From assembly GCA_022824305.1 (NCBI GenBank), contig JAJEAD010000054.1:1-64000 (forward strand): 64,000 nt of DNA. The letters are read 5' to 3'. Source of the stretch: Gammaproteobacteria bacterium. Lineage in GTDB: Bacteria; Pseudomonadota; Gammaproteobacteria; HK1. This document shows, piece by piece, positions 28,625 through 38,277 of this stretch (positions are counted from its first letter, which is position 1; each line of letters opens with the position of its first letter). Below the pieces are notes generated by a model, which did not search any database, was not told the origin of the DNA, and was given only the letters and a program-made list of their open reading frames with translations. The translations under genes and the position numbers were made by a program.

Positions 28625-28990
28625 GTATCACCTCCCGCTCTGGACCGGGTGAGTGCGCAAGCCTGCCGCCTTTCATTCCCGCATACGACGTTTGACCGGG
28701 GGCACCGATTGCCACGACACTTGTCGAGGTGTCCCGATGGGCACTTGGAAGGGTTGACCGAGGAGGGCAAACGCGCGGTATCTGTCAGGTCGACCGTACT
28801 CGCAGGATTTGCGGATGGTTCGAACCCGATTCGGGTGCGACGGCGATTCACCCGCATACCCCGACCGGTACGCGTGTCCGGCCGATTCACAGGCCGCACC
28901 ACCTTCGGAAGAAGCCTTCAAAAGCAGTGTGACACAACATCATCAACTGCGTCGGGGCACGTCCTTGAATCGCTGATCAGGAGATTGTTA
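28625..28990. other. Intergenic region upstream of tauA
   Basis: A 366-bp divergent gap between the phosphotransferase gene and tauA. The last 60 bp are AT-richer and include the AGGAG ribosome-binding site 7 nt before the tauA ATG. No unambiguous promoter boxes or RNA gene are seen. Confidence 0.45.
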
Positions 28991-29989
28991 ATGAAAGAAA
29001 AAATCTGTAAAACAATTCTCGTTGCGGCCGCGCTGATGTTCGGCGCCGTCGGCAGCGCCGGGGCCGCCGACGTGACGGTCGGTTTCCAGCTCGTGTACGG
29101 GCCATGGAAAGCATTGAAGAAGGACCTCGAGGCGAACGGTCTCGGCGGCAAGAGCATCGAGTTCGTCAAGTTCACCTCCGGCACCGAAGTGATCAACGCC
29201 ATGGCCTCGGGCTCCGTGGACATCTCTCTCAACGGATCCTCCCCCACGGCCGCAGGCTACAGCCGAGGCGTCGACCTGCAGGTGATCTACATCTACGACA
29301 ACATCAACAATGCAGAGGCCCTGGTCGTTGACGATTCGGTCACCGCTCCGCAGGACCTCATGGGAAAGAAGATAGCGGTGCCCTTTGGTTCCACCACGCA
29401 CTTCCACATGATGTTCGCGCTCGAGCAATTCAACATTTCACCGAAGGACCTCGAGGTCATCGACATGTCCCCACCCGACATGGTCGCGGCCTGGGAGCGC
29501 GGCGACATCAACGGCGGATTCGTCTGGGACCCCGCTCTTGGACGCATGAAGGAGAAGGGGCGCGTGCTCCTGACCTCCGGCGACCTCAGCAACTGGGGCA
29601 AGGCCACTTTCGACGCGATGGTCGCCCGCAAGGGATTCACGGATGAGAACCCGGACTTCACTTGCCAGTGGGTCAAGATGGTCTCCTCGGCCGATGCCGA
29701 CTACCGGGCCAACCCGGGCGCTTACGGTCCGGGTACCGACAACGCCATGGGCATCGCCGACGCGGTGTCCGGCAACGCGGACCAGGTCGGTGGCGTGCTC
29801 GCCCTGTACGATTACCCGACTCTTGAGCAACAGGTCTCGGGTACGTGGCTGGGAGGCGGCGTGCAGAATGCGCTGATGGCGGCATCCGATTTCCTGGTGT
29901 CCCAGGGCAAGCTGGACGCGGTGCTGGACAGCTACGCCGACTCGGCTACGCCGAAGTTCGCGCAGATGGTGCTGGACGGCGGCTGCTGA
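28991..29989 (+). CDS. tauA: Taurine/sulfonate ABC transporter substrate-binding protein
   Basis: A 332-residue periplasmic protein. A Sec signal peptide (MKEKICKTILVAAALMFGAV, then GSAGAAD) precedes VTVGFQLVYGPW. Downstream are FTSGTEVINAMASGSVDISLNGSSP, QDLMGKKIAVPFGSTTHFHMMFAL, VIDMSPPDMVAAWERGDI and GGFVWDPALGRM, which together match TauA rather than nitrate- or thiamine-type relatives. The frame is open far upstream across the phosphotransferase locus; the ATG at 28991 is fixed by AGGAG and the signal peptide. It should bind taurine or a related alkanesulfonate for TauBC. This gene is less GC-rich than its neighbours. Confidence 0.9.
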   Translation: MKEKICKTILVAAALMFGAVGSAGAADVTVGFQLVYGPWKALKKDLEANGLGGKSIEFVKFTSGTEVINAMASGSVDISLNGSSPTAAGYSRGVDLQVIYIYDNINNAEALVVDDSVTAPQDLMGKKIAVPFGSTTHFHMMFALEQFNISPKDLEVIDMSPPDMVAAWERGDINGGFVWDPALGRMKEKGRVLLTSGDLSNWGKATFDAMVARKGFTDENPDFTCQWVKMVSSADADYRANPGAYGPGTDNAMGIADAVSGNADQVGGVLALYDYPTLEQQVSGTWLGGGVQNALMAASDFLVSQGKLDAVLDSYADSATPKFAQMVLDGGC

Positions 29990-30164
29990 GCGTATTCCCG
30001 GACCACTCCGTGTACTCCCTCCCGCTCCCGGAGAGAAGGCGCTCACCGGGCGCGGGAGGGAGGTTGGACTCAGCCACCGGCCGGCATCGCGGCGAGGAGC
30101 ACGGGAAGCCCGTATACGGACACCGGCACGCACGCCGCGGGCGGCCGACGGCAGCGAGGCGCCA

Positions 30165-30962
30165 ATGAGCGTGATCAGTCTCAATCACGTAGCGATGGAG
30201 TTCCCCTCCCTCGAGGGCATCGGGAGCGTCAGGGCGCTGGACGACGTGAACCTGGAGTTTCACGAGAACGAGTTCGTGGTCGCGCTCGGTGCATCGGGCT
30301 GTGGAAAGACCACCCTGCTCAACGTCATCGCGGGTTTCCTCTCCCCCACTTCAGGAGAAATCCTCAACAAGGGACTGCCGGTAGCGGGCCCGGGCCGCGA
30401 CCGGGGCGTCGTCTTCCAGAAGCATGCCCTGCTCCCCTGGCTCAACGTGGTCGAGAACACCGAGTTCGGCCTCAAGCTCCAGGGGGTGGCCAGCGACGAA
30501 CGCCGGGCCCGGGCCCGGGCCAACCTCTCCCTGGTGGGCCTGTCGGACTTCGAACGCTACCCCATCTACCAGCTTTCCGGCGGAATGCAGCAGCGCGTGG
30601 GCCTTGCCCGCGCCCTCACCTGCGATCCCGACATGCTGCTCATGGACGAGCCGCTCGGCGCCCTTGACGCCTTCACGCGGGAGAACATGCAGGAGCTGAT
30701 TCTCGATGTGTGGAGGAAGACGCAAAAAGTCGTGTTCTTCATCACCCACAGCGTGGAGGAGGCGCTGTTCATGGCGACCCGGCTCATCGTGATGTCACCG
30801 CGCCCGGGCCGCATCACGCACCAGTACGAGCTCTCCTTCTGCGATCGCTTCTTCGAGACCGGCGACGCGAGGAGCGTCAAGTCTTCGTCCGAGTTCATCA
30901 AGATGCGCGAGGAGATCCTGTCGATCATCTACGGCGAAGAAGTGGGCGAGCAGCCGCCATGA
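30165..30962 (+). CDS. tauB: Taurine/sulfonate ABC transporter ATP-binding protein
   Basis: A 265-residue ATPase with Walker A GASGCGKTTLL, Q-loop VFQKHALLPWLNV, signature LSGGMQQRV, Walker B LLMDEPLGALD and the H-loop THSVEEALFMA, followed by ATRLIVMSPRPGRI, typical of the taurine/nitrate/SsuB group. It is 175 bp downstream of tauA. The gap holds no gene. The stop overlaps the tauC start as ATGA. Confidence 0.93.
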   Translation: MSVISLNHVAMEFPSLEGIGSVRALDDVNLEFHENEFVVALGASGCGKTTLLNVIAGFLSPTSGEILNKGLPVAGPGRDRGVVFQKHALLPWLNVVENTEFGLKLQGVASDERRARARANLSLVGLSDFERYPIYQLSGGMQQRVGLARALTCDPDMLLMDEPLGALDAFTRENMQELILDVWRKTQKVVFFITHSVEEALFMATRLIVMSPRPGRITHQYELSFCDRFFETGDARSVKSSSEFIKMREEILSIIYGEEVGEQPP

Positions 30963-31852
30963 ACCTGAATCCCTTCTCGAAGCGGGCGCCCACGGTGGTC
31001 GACCAGTACGGAGCACCGGGCCAGGGAAGCAGCACCGCGATCAGCGCGATCACCATCGTGATCATTCTCGGGGGATGGTGGCTCGTCACTCACCTCGAGC
31101 TCATTCGCCCCCTCTTCCTCCCTTCGCCGGAGCTGGTGATCGCGAAGTTCAACAAGATCGCCTGCACCGAGTACTACTTCGAAAAGCTCCTCGTTGCGGT
31201 GGGCGCGCGGGCCGAGGTCGAAGCGCCTTGCCACGGCTTCAGTGAGCACACCCTGCACGAGCACATCATCTGGAGTCTCTACCGGGTCTTCACTTCGTTC
31301 TTCCTCGCGGTCATTACCGCGATTCCCATCGGAGTCGCGATGGGCATGAGCCGCATGGCCCGCGGCGTGTTCGATCCTCCGATCGAGTTCTACCGCCCGA
31401 TTCCGCCCCTCGCCTACCTGCCGCTCACCATCATCTGGTTCGGCATCGGCGAGTCCGGCAAGCTTTTCCTCATCTTTCTCGCATGCTTCGCCCCGATCGC
31501 GATCAACGCCCGCGCCGGCGTGCGCTCGGTGTCCATAGAGCAGATTCACGCGGCGTACTCCATGGGGGCGAGCCGTCAGCAGGTCATCTGGCAGGTGGTC
31601 ATCAAGGCCGCCCTTCCCGAGATCCTGACCGGCATGCGGGTCGCCATCGCGTTCGGATGGACCACTCTGGTCGCCGCGGAGATGGTCGCAGCCAAGGCCG
31701 GCATCGGAGTGATGGTCCTCAACGCCGCACGCTTCCTCGCGACGGACATCGTGTTTCTGGGAATCGTGGTGATCGGAGCGGTCGCGTTCGTGTTCGATCT
31801 GCTCATGCGCAAGATCGAGAAGGCGCTCGTCCCCTGGAAGGGGAAGGTCTGA
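30959..31852 (+). CDS. tauC: Taurine/sulfonate ABC transporter permease
   Basis: A 297-residue inner-membrane permease of the TauC/SsuC type. After a cytoplasmic start, the first membrane helix is ISAITIVIILGGWWLV, followed by LFLPSPELVIAKF. The coupling loop and family signature are IPIGVAMGMSRMARGVFDPP, EFYRPIPPLAYLPLTIIWFG and AAYSMGASRQQVIWQVV. An insert of about 30 residues (KLLVAVGARAEVEAPCHGFS region) between the first two helices is longer than in many relatives. ATG 30959 overlaps the tauB stop by four bases. Confidence 0.92.
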   Translation: MNLNPFSKRAPTVVDQYGAPGQGSSTAISAITIVIILGGWWLVTHLELIRPLFLPSPELVIAKFNKIACTEYYFEKLLVAVGARAEVEAPCHGFSEHTLHEHIIWSLYRVFTSFFLAVITAIPIGVAMGMSRMARGVFDPPIEFYRPIPPLAYLPLTIIWFGIGESGKLFLIFLACFAPIAINARAGVRSVSIEQIHAAYSMGASRQQVIWQVVIKAALPEILTGMRVAIAFGWTTLVAAEMVAAKAGIGVMVLNAARFLATDIVFLGIVVIGAVAFVFDLLMRKIEKALVPWKGKV

Positions 31853-32065
31853 GACGGCACATCCCGGCGGGCCGCCACCTCCGCCGAGGGTGCCCCCGAC
31901 GCCTTCTGCCCGCCACGCCCGCTCCGCGCTCCCGAGAGAAGACCGGGTCGCGGGGCGCGCAGGCAAGGAGAGGGCCGCAGTCGCCCGAGCGACGGGCATC
32001 GGATGCTTGTGCGGGCCGGGAAGATTCTGCGAACCTGCGGGCGCTTTCCCTTCGGAGTACCGGAA

Positions 32066-33787
32066 ATGGAAGAGTTCGACTACATCGTCATCGGAGCCGG
32101 CTCCGCGGGGTGCGTGCTCGCCAACCGGCTGAGCGAAGACGCCGGGTCGCGGGTGCTCGTGCTGGAAGGGGGCGGGAGCGACCGCAGCGTCTGGATTCAG
32201 ATGCCCGCCGCGCTCGGAATCCCCCTCTTCATGCCGCGATTCAACTGGGGCTTCGAGTCCGATCCCGAACCCGGCCTCGACGGCCGGCGCATGAACTGTC
32301 CGCGGGGCAAGGCGCTGGGGGGCTCGTCATCCATCAACGGCATGGTGTACGTGCGTGGACACGCCTGCGACTTCGACCAGTGGGAGGAGCACGGCGCGGA
32401 AGGCTGGGGCTATCGCCACTGCCTGCCCTACTTCCGGCGCGCCGAGACCTGGACGGTCGGAGGCGACGAGTACCGCGGCGGCGAAGGACCGCTGGCGACC
32501 TGCAACGGCAACGAAATGCGACTGAACCCTCTGTACGAGGCATTCATTCGCGCCGGAGAGCAGGCGGGCTATCCGGTGAGCCCGGACTACAACGGCTACC
32601 AGCAGGAGGGCTTCGGCCCGATGCACATGACGGTCAAGGGCGGAGTGCGATGGTCGACGGCGAACGCGTACCTCCGCCCGGTCCTCGAGCGTCCCAACCT
32701 GAAGGTCGAGACCCACGCGCTGATGCATCGGGTGCTGCTCGAAGGACGCCGGGCGGTAGGGGTGGCGTACGAGCGCGGCGGACAGATGCGCACCGCGCGA
32801 GCACGGCGAGAGGTGATCCTCTCGGCGGGATCGATCGGGTCGCCGGTGATCCTGCAGCTCTCCGGAATCGGCCCCGGCAAGGTACTGAACGCGGCGGGGG
32901 TCGAGGCGCGCCACGAGCTGCCCGGAGTGGGCGCCAACCTCCAGGACCACCTGGAGGTCTACTACCAGTTCCAATGCAGGCAGCCGATCACCCTGAACGG
33001 CAAGATCGGATTCGCGAGCCGCATGCTCATCGGCGCACGCTGGCTGCTCCGCAAGGACGGTCTCGGCGCCACCAACCACTTCGAGTCCTGCGGCTTCATC
33101 CGATCCCGGGCGGGGCTGCGCTGGCCCGACATCCAGTACCACTTCATGCCGGCCGCGTACGTGCCGTCGAACGAGCCGGCGCACGCGCTTCGGCCGGGCG
33201 GCATGGGCAAGTTCGAGGGGCACGGCTACCAGGTGCACGTCGGTCCCAACAAGCCGAAGAGCCGGGGACGCGTGAACATCCTGTCGCCGGATCCGAGGGC
33301 GAAGCCGAGCATCCTGTTCAACTACCTCCAGCATGAGCAGGACCGCATCGACTGGCGGGCCGCGGTGCGCCTGACCCGCGAAATCATGCATCAGCCGGCG
33401 CTCGACCCCTTTCGGGGCAATGAGGTCGCGCCGGGAGATGCGGTGCGCAGCGACGAGGAGATCGATGCGTGGGTGCGCAAGGCGGGTGAGACCGCATACC
33501 ACCCTTCGAGCACCTGCAAGATGGGCTCACCCACCGATCCGATGGCGGTCGTGGACCCGGAGTGCCGGGTCATCGGGGTCGAGGGGCTGCGGGTCGTCGA
33601 CTCCTCGATCTTTCCCGTGATTACCAACGGGAACCTGAACGCGCCGACCATCATGAGCGCGGAGAAGGCGGCGGACCTCATTCGGGGGCGCCCGGCCCTG
33701 CCCCCCTCGAATGCTCCGACCTGGATCGACCCGGAGTGGGAGAGCCGCCAGCGACCGGGGGCGCCGGAGAGAGCGGTAGAGACGTAG
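32066..33787 (+). CDS. GMC-family FAD-dependent oxidoreductase (choline/alcohol dehydrogenase-like)
   Basis: A 573-residue GMC flavoprotein: [59 protein letters not shown], and the active-site [10 protein letters not shown] with the catalytic histidine. ATG 32066 is preferred over an upstream start at 32003 because it begins at the flavin fold and is preceded by a GGA-rich sequence. It lies 213 bp downstream of tauC on the same strand. In some bacteria a GMC enzyme near sulfonate-uptake genes oxidises isethionate to sulfoacetaldehyde, so that is one possible substrate; choline-like alcohols are the other. It is not a recent duplicate of the GMC gene at 9934. Confidence 0.92.
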   Translation: MEEFDYIVIGAGSAGCVLANRLSEDAGSRVLVLEGGGSDRSVWIQMPAALGIPLFMPRFNWGFESDPEPGLDGRRMNCPRGKALGGSSSINGMVYVRGHACDFDQWEEHGAEGWGYRHCLPYFRRAETWTVGGDEYRGGEGPLATCNGNEMRLNPLYEAFIRAGEQAGYPVSPDYNGYQQEGFGPMHMTVKGGVRWSTANAYLRPVLERPNLKVETHALMHRVLLEGRRAVGVAYERGGQMRTARARREVILSAGSIGSPVILQLSGIGPGKVLNAAGVEARHELPGVGANLQDHLEVYYQFQCRQPITLNGKIGFASRMLIGARWLLRKDGLGATNHFESCGFIRSRAGLRWPDIQYHFMPAAYVPSNEPAHALRPGGMGKFEGHGYQVHVGPNKPKSRGRVNILSPDPRAKPSILFNYLQHEQDRIDWRAAVRLTREIMHQPALDPFRGNEVAPGDAVRSDEEIDAWVRKAGETAYHPSSTCKMGSPTDPMAVVDPECRVIGVEGLRVVDSSIFPVITNGNLNAPTIMSAEKAADLIRGRPALPPSNAPTWIDPEWESRQRPGAPERAVET

Positions 33788-33849
33788 CGGAGTTCGGCGA
33801 CGGCGCCCGCTCCGTTGCGCAGGCGGAGCGCGCGCGCAACGGAGCAGCG

Positions 33850-35778
33850 ATGACGAAGCGGATCGCACGGTTCGGGGAGTGGCCATCTCCTGTCGGCACC
33901 GGCACGATCACGGCCGGGAGCGTCCGGCTCGATTCCGTGGCGATCGACGGAAAGCGGGTCTGCTGGCTCGAAGGCCGCCCGTCGGAGGGCGGCCGCTACG
34001 TGCTGGTTTGCCGGGAAGAGAGCGGCGAGGTCCGCGACCTTACCCCGTCTCCCTTCAATGTCCGCACCCGGGTGCACGAGTACGGCGGCGGAAGCTTCCT
34101 GGTCCACGCCGGCCGCACCTGGTTCACCAACGACGCCGACCAGCGTCTCTACGGGCAGGACGGCGGCGAAGCGCCGGTCGCGCTCACCGTCGAGGGCCCC
34201 CATCGCTACGCCGACATGGCGCTCGACGCGCGTCGGGCGCGCCTGGTGTGCGTGCGCGAATCGCACCCCGCGGACGGCTCGGAGCCGGTGAACGCCCTGG
34301 TTGCGGTCCCGCTCGCCGGCGGCGATGCGAGCGTGCTGCACGGGGGGCACGACTTCTACTCGAGCCCCTCGTTGAGCCCGGACGGGGAGTGGCTGGCGTG
34401 GATGACCTGGGATCACCCGAACATGCCCTGGGACGAGAGCACGGTGTGGCGGGCCCGCATCTCCGCGGACGGCTCGCTCGGTCCGGCGACCCGGGTAGCG
34501 GGCGGAGACGGAGTGTCCGTGTACCAGCCGGGCTGGTCGCCGGATGGCGAGTTGCACTTCGTCTGCGACCGCAACGGGTGGTGGAATCTCTACCGCTGGC
34601 GAGACGGGTCAGTGGAGCCGGTGCACGAGACCCGGGCCGAGTTTGCCCATCCCCAGTGGCAGCTCGGCACCGCGACCTGGAGCTTCGACCGCGCGGGGAA
34701 CATCGTGTGCACTTGCCGCGAGGCGGGGCGCTGGCGACTGCTGCGAATCGACCCGGCCGGGTCGGTCGAACGTCCCTCCTGCTGTGCGCATCTCGAGTCC
34801 ATCGAGGACCTTGCGGTGCAGGGCGATACCTGCGTGCTGCTCGGCGGAGCGCCCGACATGCCCGCCTCGGTAGTGGCAGTGGATCTCGCACGGGATCGGG
34901 CGGCGATCCTTCGCCAGTCCTTCCCCGTCGCACTCGATTCCGGCCACATCTCGATACCCCGCCCAATGGACTTCCCCACCGGAGAAGGCGAGAGCGCCCA
35001 CGCCTTCTTCTATCCGCCCGCGAACGCGGACTACGAAGCACCGGAAGGGGAGGCGCCGCCCCTCATCGTGGTCAGCCACGGCGGGCCGACGGGCGCGACC
35101 TCGACCTCGCTGGACCTGCGCATCCAGTACTGGACGAGTCGCGGATTCGCGGTACTCGACGTGGACTATCGAGGCAGCACCGGGTACGGGCGCGCCTACC
35201 GCGATCGGCTGGCGGGAGCATGGGGGCTCGCCGACGTCGAGGACTGCGTGAACGGCGCCCTGCACCTCGCGGCCGAAGGTCGGGTGGACCGGGAGCGGCT
35301 CGCGATACGCGGCGGCAGCGCGGGAGGTTTCACCACCCTGTGCGCGCTCGTGTTCCACGACGTGTTCCGGGCGGGCGCCAGCTACTACGGCATCAGCGAC
35401 CTCGAGGCGCTCGCTCGCGACACCCACAAGTTCGAATCGCGCTACCTCGATCGCCTCATCGGCCCCTGGCCGGAGGCCGCGGGGCGCTACCGGGAGCGTT
35501 CTCCCCTGCACTTCCCTGAGCGGCTCTCGTGTCCGGTCATCTTCTTCCAGGGCCTCGAAGACAAGGTGGTGCCGCCGAACCAGGCCGAGCTCATGGTGGA
35601 GGCGCTGCGCGATCGCGGGGTGCCGGTGGCCTACCTCGCATTCGAGGGCGAGCAGCACGGGTTCCGGCGGGCGGAGACCATTCGGACCACGCTCGACACC
35701 GAGCTTGGCTTCTACGGGCGGGTCTTCGGCTTCCGGCCCGCCGGCGATCTGCCGGATCTCGACATCGAGAACCTCTGA
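33850..35778 (+). CDS. S9-family prolyl-oligopeptidase-like serine peptidase
   Basis: A 642-residue protein with an N-terminal beta-propeller (about residues 1-380, including TPSPFNVRTRVHEYGGG, SPSLSPDGEWLAWMTWDHPNM) and a C-terminal alpha/beta-hydrolase domain. The catalytic serine is Ser490 in GGSAGG, the aspartate is in GLEDKVVPP and the histidine in EQHGFR. VVSHGGPTGATS forms the oxyanion region. There is no signal peptide, so it is cytoplasmic. Members cleave short peptides or remove acyl-amino acids. ATG 33850 follows the GMC gene by 62 bp and they may be co-transcribed. Confidence 0.92.
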   Translation: MTKRIARFGEWPSPVGTGTITAGSVRLDSVAIDGKRVCWLEGRPSEGGRYVLVCREESGEVRDLTPSPFNVRTRVHEYGGGSFLVHAGRTWFTNDADQRLYGQDGGEAPVALTVEGPHRYADMALDARRARLVCVRESHPADGSEPVNALVAVPLAGGDASVLHGGHDFYSSPSLSPDGEWLAWMTWDHPNMPWDESTVWRARISADGSLGPATRVAGGDGVSVYQPGWSPDGELHFVCDRNGWWNLYRWRDGSVEPVHETRAEFAHPQWQLGTATWSFDRAGNIVCTCREAGRWRLLRIDPAGSVERPSCCAHLESIEDLAVQGDTCVLLGGAPDMPASVVAVDLARDRAAILRQSFPVALDSGHISIPRPMDFPTGEGESAHAFFYPPANADYEAPEGEAPPLIVVSHGGPTGATSTSLDLRIQYWTSRGFAVLDVDYRGSTGYGRAYRDRLAGAWGLADVEDCVNGALHLAAEGRVDRERLAIRGGSAGGFTTLCALVFHDVFRAGASYYGISDLEALARDTHKFESRYLDRLIGPWPEAAGRYRERSPLHFPERLSCPVIFFQGLEDKVVPPNQAELMVEALRDRGVPVAYLAFEGEQHGFRRAETIRTTLDTELGFYGRVFGFRPAGDLPDLDIENL

Positions 35779-35846
35779 ACGGCCTGCGCCGTGGACCGGA
35801 GAGCGGTCTCGGCACTATGCTGGGCGCGCTTTCCGGGAGACCCTCC

Positions 35847-36746
35847 ATGGCGCAAGAAGTCATCCTCACCTGTGCCGTCTGCGGCAGCCACGACAACCAC
35901 CACCGTCATCCCGACTTTCCCATCACGCCGAAGCAGATCGCGCAGGCCTGCCTCGACGCGCGGAGCGCCGGCGCCGCCGTGGTCCACATCCACGTGCGCG
36001 ATCCCGAGACCGGCATTCATTCCGGAGATCCCGAGCTCTTCCGCGAAGTGGTGGGACGCATCCGGGACAGCGGCAGCGACGTGCTCATCAACCTCACCAC
36101 CGGATGGGGAGCGCGATTCGTGCCCGGCGCGGAAGACCCGCGAGCGCATGCGGCCGGCACTACCCTCACCACCCCGAAGCGCCGCATGCGTCACATCGAG
36201 GAGCTGCGTCCCGACATCTGCACCCTCGACGTCGGCACCTTCAACTTCGGCGAGCAGGTGTTCATGAACACCCCGGCCCACCTGCGGGTCATGGCCGGCA
36301 TTGCCAAAGAGATCGGGGTCAAGCCGGAGATTGAGTGCTTCGAGCCCGGACACGTGGTGATGGCCCGCCAGCTCATCGACGAGGGGCTGATCGAGGATCC
36401 GCCCATGTTCCAGCTCTGTCTCGGGATTCGCTACGCTTCCCCCGCCACCGCGGAGGCGATGTCGTTCATGCGCAGCCTGCTCCCGGAGGGCGCGCGCTGG
36501 GCCGGATTCGGCATCTCGCGCTTCGAATTCCCCATGGTGGCGCAGGCGGTTACGCTGGGTGGCCATACCCGGGTGGGGCTCGAGGACAATCTCTACCTCT
36601 CGCGAGGCGTCTTCGCCTCGAACGGGGACCTCGTCGAGAAGGCGGTACGCATCATCCGCGAGCTCGGCGCCGACGTGGCCGAGCCGTCCCGCGCGGCGCA
36701 GATCCTGGACCTTCCACCGCGCGGCCAGTCGCCGCCGCCGGGTTGA
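35847..36746 (+). CDS. BKACE family (beta-keto acid cleavage enzyme, DUF849)
   Basis: A 299-residue zinc enzyme of the family founded by 3-keto-5-aminohexanoate cleavage enzyme. Members split a beta-keto acid with acetyl-CoA into acetoacetate and a CoA ester. Landmarks: EVILTCAVCGSHD, AGAAVVHIHVRDPETG with the zinc-binding HxH, INLTTGWG, PDICTLDVGTFNF, KPEIECFEPGH, and the late GHTRVGLEDNLYLSRG with the metal-binding glutamate. ATG 35847 has GGGAG 8 nt upstream. The substrate varies widely in this family (dehydrocarnitine, 5-hydroxy-3-oxohexanoate and others). Its position after GMC and S9 genes suggests catabolism but does not define it. Confidence 0.9.
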   Translation: MAQEVILTCAVCGSHDNHHRHPDFPITPKQIAQACLDARSAGAAVVHIHVRDPETGIHSGDPELFREVVGRIRDSGSDVLINLTTGWGARFVPGAEDPRAHAAGTTLTTPKRRMRHIEELRPDICTLDVGTFNFGEQVFMNTPAHLRVMAGIAKEIGVKPEIECFEPGHVVMARQLIDEGLIEDPPMFQLCLGIRYASPATAEAMSFMRSLLPEGARWAGFGISRFEFPMVAQAVTLGGHTRVGLEDNLYLSRGVFASNGDLVEKAVRIIRELGADVAEPSRAAQILDLPPRGQSPPPG

Positions 36747-36795
36747 GCCGGGCCCGGGAGCCGGATCGCGTCCGGATCCGACCCGGGGGCACCGT

Positions 36796-38277
36796 TCAGT
36801 GGATCACCCGGGCCTCGGGCAGTCCGTACCTGTCGACGACGCGCCGCGTCGCCTCGTCGAGTCCCGCGCTGTCCAGGACTATCCGGCTCGGACCGCGATC
36901 CGGCAGGAGCTCGACGACATGAAATCCGTGTCGCGGACGCTCCAGGGCCGCTTCGAGGTCGCGCAGATTGCTGATGGACTGCCCGTTGACTCGATCCACG
37001 ATGCGGAAGGCAAAGTCCCGGTAGCCCGTGTTGAAGGGATCGGGGAGCACCTGGGACAGCACCACCAGGTGTCGCCGCCCGGGAAGGGGAGACTCGCGGA
37101 GATAGTGACGCAACCGGAACGGGGACGACTTGCGCCACTCCGATCCCCAACTGCGCAGGTAGTCGGCGGTGAAGGGCTGGAACACCAGGCCTCCGACCAC
37201 CGCGTACTGCGGGCGGCGCCCGAAATCCCGGTCGGGCACGAGGGCATCGGTGTAACGTGCCCGCGGCAGCGCCAACTCGATCGACAGGGGGCGGCCTTCA
37301 CGCCAGATCTCGAACGTGGAGAGGTCGCCGGCGAACTTGTCGCGGGTCGAGAGATTGTGAAGGGACAGGTACCCGTAGGAAGGGTCGAGGTAGCTGCCGT
37401 CGCTCTCTATCTCGAAAGCGTCGATGGAGAGGATGAGGTCGCGCGGCAGAAGATGGCCGGAGAAGGCCGAGAGCGCGGGCACGGCGCTCACGACGACGCC
37501 GCGAGGACGACCGGGCAGTCCGAGGAATGCGGCGATGGCGGGACTCTGCCCGTTCTGCCAGGAGAAGGGATACCAGGCGAGCGCCGCGTCGGGATCGCGC
37601 TGTCTTCGTTCCAGCACCCCCGCGATGAACGAAGCGGGGATCACCGCCAGGAGCTTTCCGTCGTAGCCGGCGCCCAGCCCGATCACCTCGCTCCCCGCGG
37701 CGACGATCTGCGAGGCGGCCGCACTTTCCGCGGCACCGGAAGCGCTGTCCGAAAGTCCGGCGTCGAACTCCGCAATGACTTCCAGCATCAGGTGCGCGAC
37801 GACCCGACCGGGAACATGAGGGACGTGCACGCGGCGCACGGTGCCCGGCGCGGACACCGCCCGGCCGTCGAGAAAGTGCCAGATTCGAACCGGCCCGCTG
37901 TCGGGCACCTGTCGGGCGAAGGGCGACGTGCTCTCTGCCGGCCGGATGTCGCCCTCGGCAGCGGAGAGCAGCGCAAGGTTGGCGTGCGGATCGATCCAGT
38001 CCACGCTCGCAAGACGCCAGCGGCCGTCCCCTTCGACGCGCACTCGGAGAAGCGTGGCGTTCTCCAATCCCTCGGCGGTCGTCAGCACCTTCCCGTCCTC
38101 GACCACGACACCGTTCTTGTGCACGGTCCGCACGGAGCTCGACCAGGGCTGGTAGTGAGAATGCCGGATCGCGGAGGCCTCGATCCAGACCATCGAAGGC
38201 GCCCACTCCGCCAGGGCGCCCTGTCCCACCGCCATCAGCAGGCCGAGCGCGCAGGCACAGACCGCGCCACGCTTCAC
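36796..38277 (-). CDS. Deg-like pseudoprotease, paralogue of the upstream serine protease
   Basis: A 493-residue exported protein (signal peptide GAVCACALGLLMAVGQGALA). It aligns along its whole length with the protease encoded just upstream: protease-like beta domain, first PDZ-like region (GVVVSAVPALSAFSGHLLPRD) and a C-terminal second domain (GGLVFQPFTADYL, FRIVDRVNGQSISNLRDLEAAL). The catalytic residues are lost: the NAHVV histidine position reads TAEGL, the HDADLAIL region reads DPHANLALL, and the NPGSSGGP serine motif is absent. It starts with GTG at 38277, overlapping the protease stop by four bases, so the two are translationally coupled and probably form a complex. Its role is inferred, perhaps as a scaffold or regulator. 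Confidence 0.8.
   Translation of the reverse strand: MKRGAVCACALGLLMAVGQGALAEWAPSMVWIEASAIRHSHYQPWSSSVRTVHKNGVVVEDGKVLTTAEGLENATLLRVRVEGDGRWRLASVDWIDPHANLALLSAAEGDIRPAESTSPFARQVPDSGPVRIWHFLDGRAVSAPGTVRRVHVPHVPGRVVAHLMLEVIAEFDAGLSDSASGAAESAAASQIVAAGSEVIGLGAGYDGKLLAVIPASFIAGVLERRQRDPDAALAWYPFSWQNGQSPAIAAFLGLPGRPRGVVVSAVPALSAFSGHLLPRDLILSIDAFEIESDGSYLDPSYGYLSLHNLSTRDKFAGDLSTFEIWREGRPLSIELALPRARYTDALVPDRDFGRRPQYAVVGGLVFQPFTADYLRSWGSEWRKSSPFRLRHYLRESPLPGRRHLVVLSQVLPDPFNTGYRDFAFRIVDRVNGQSISNLRDLEAALERPRHGFHVVELLPDRGPSRIVLDSAGLDEATRRVVDRYGLPEARVIH

Noticed and set aside
28815-28845. A GGTTCGAACCC sequence resembling a tRNA T-arm
   Set aside because: No cloverleaf, anticodon arm or acceptor stem can be drawn around it.
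26576-29989. A 1137-residue plus-strand open frame ending with TauA
   Set aside because: High GC keeps the frame open antisense to two real minus-strand genes. The signal peptide and AGGAG site fix the tauA start at 28991.
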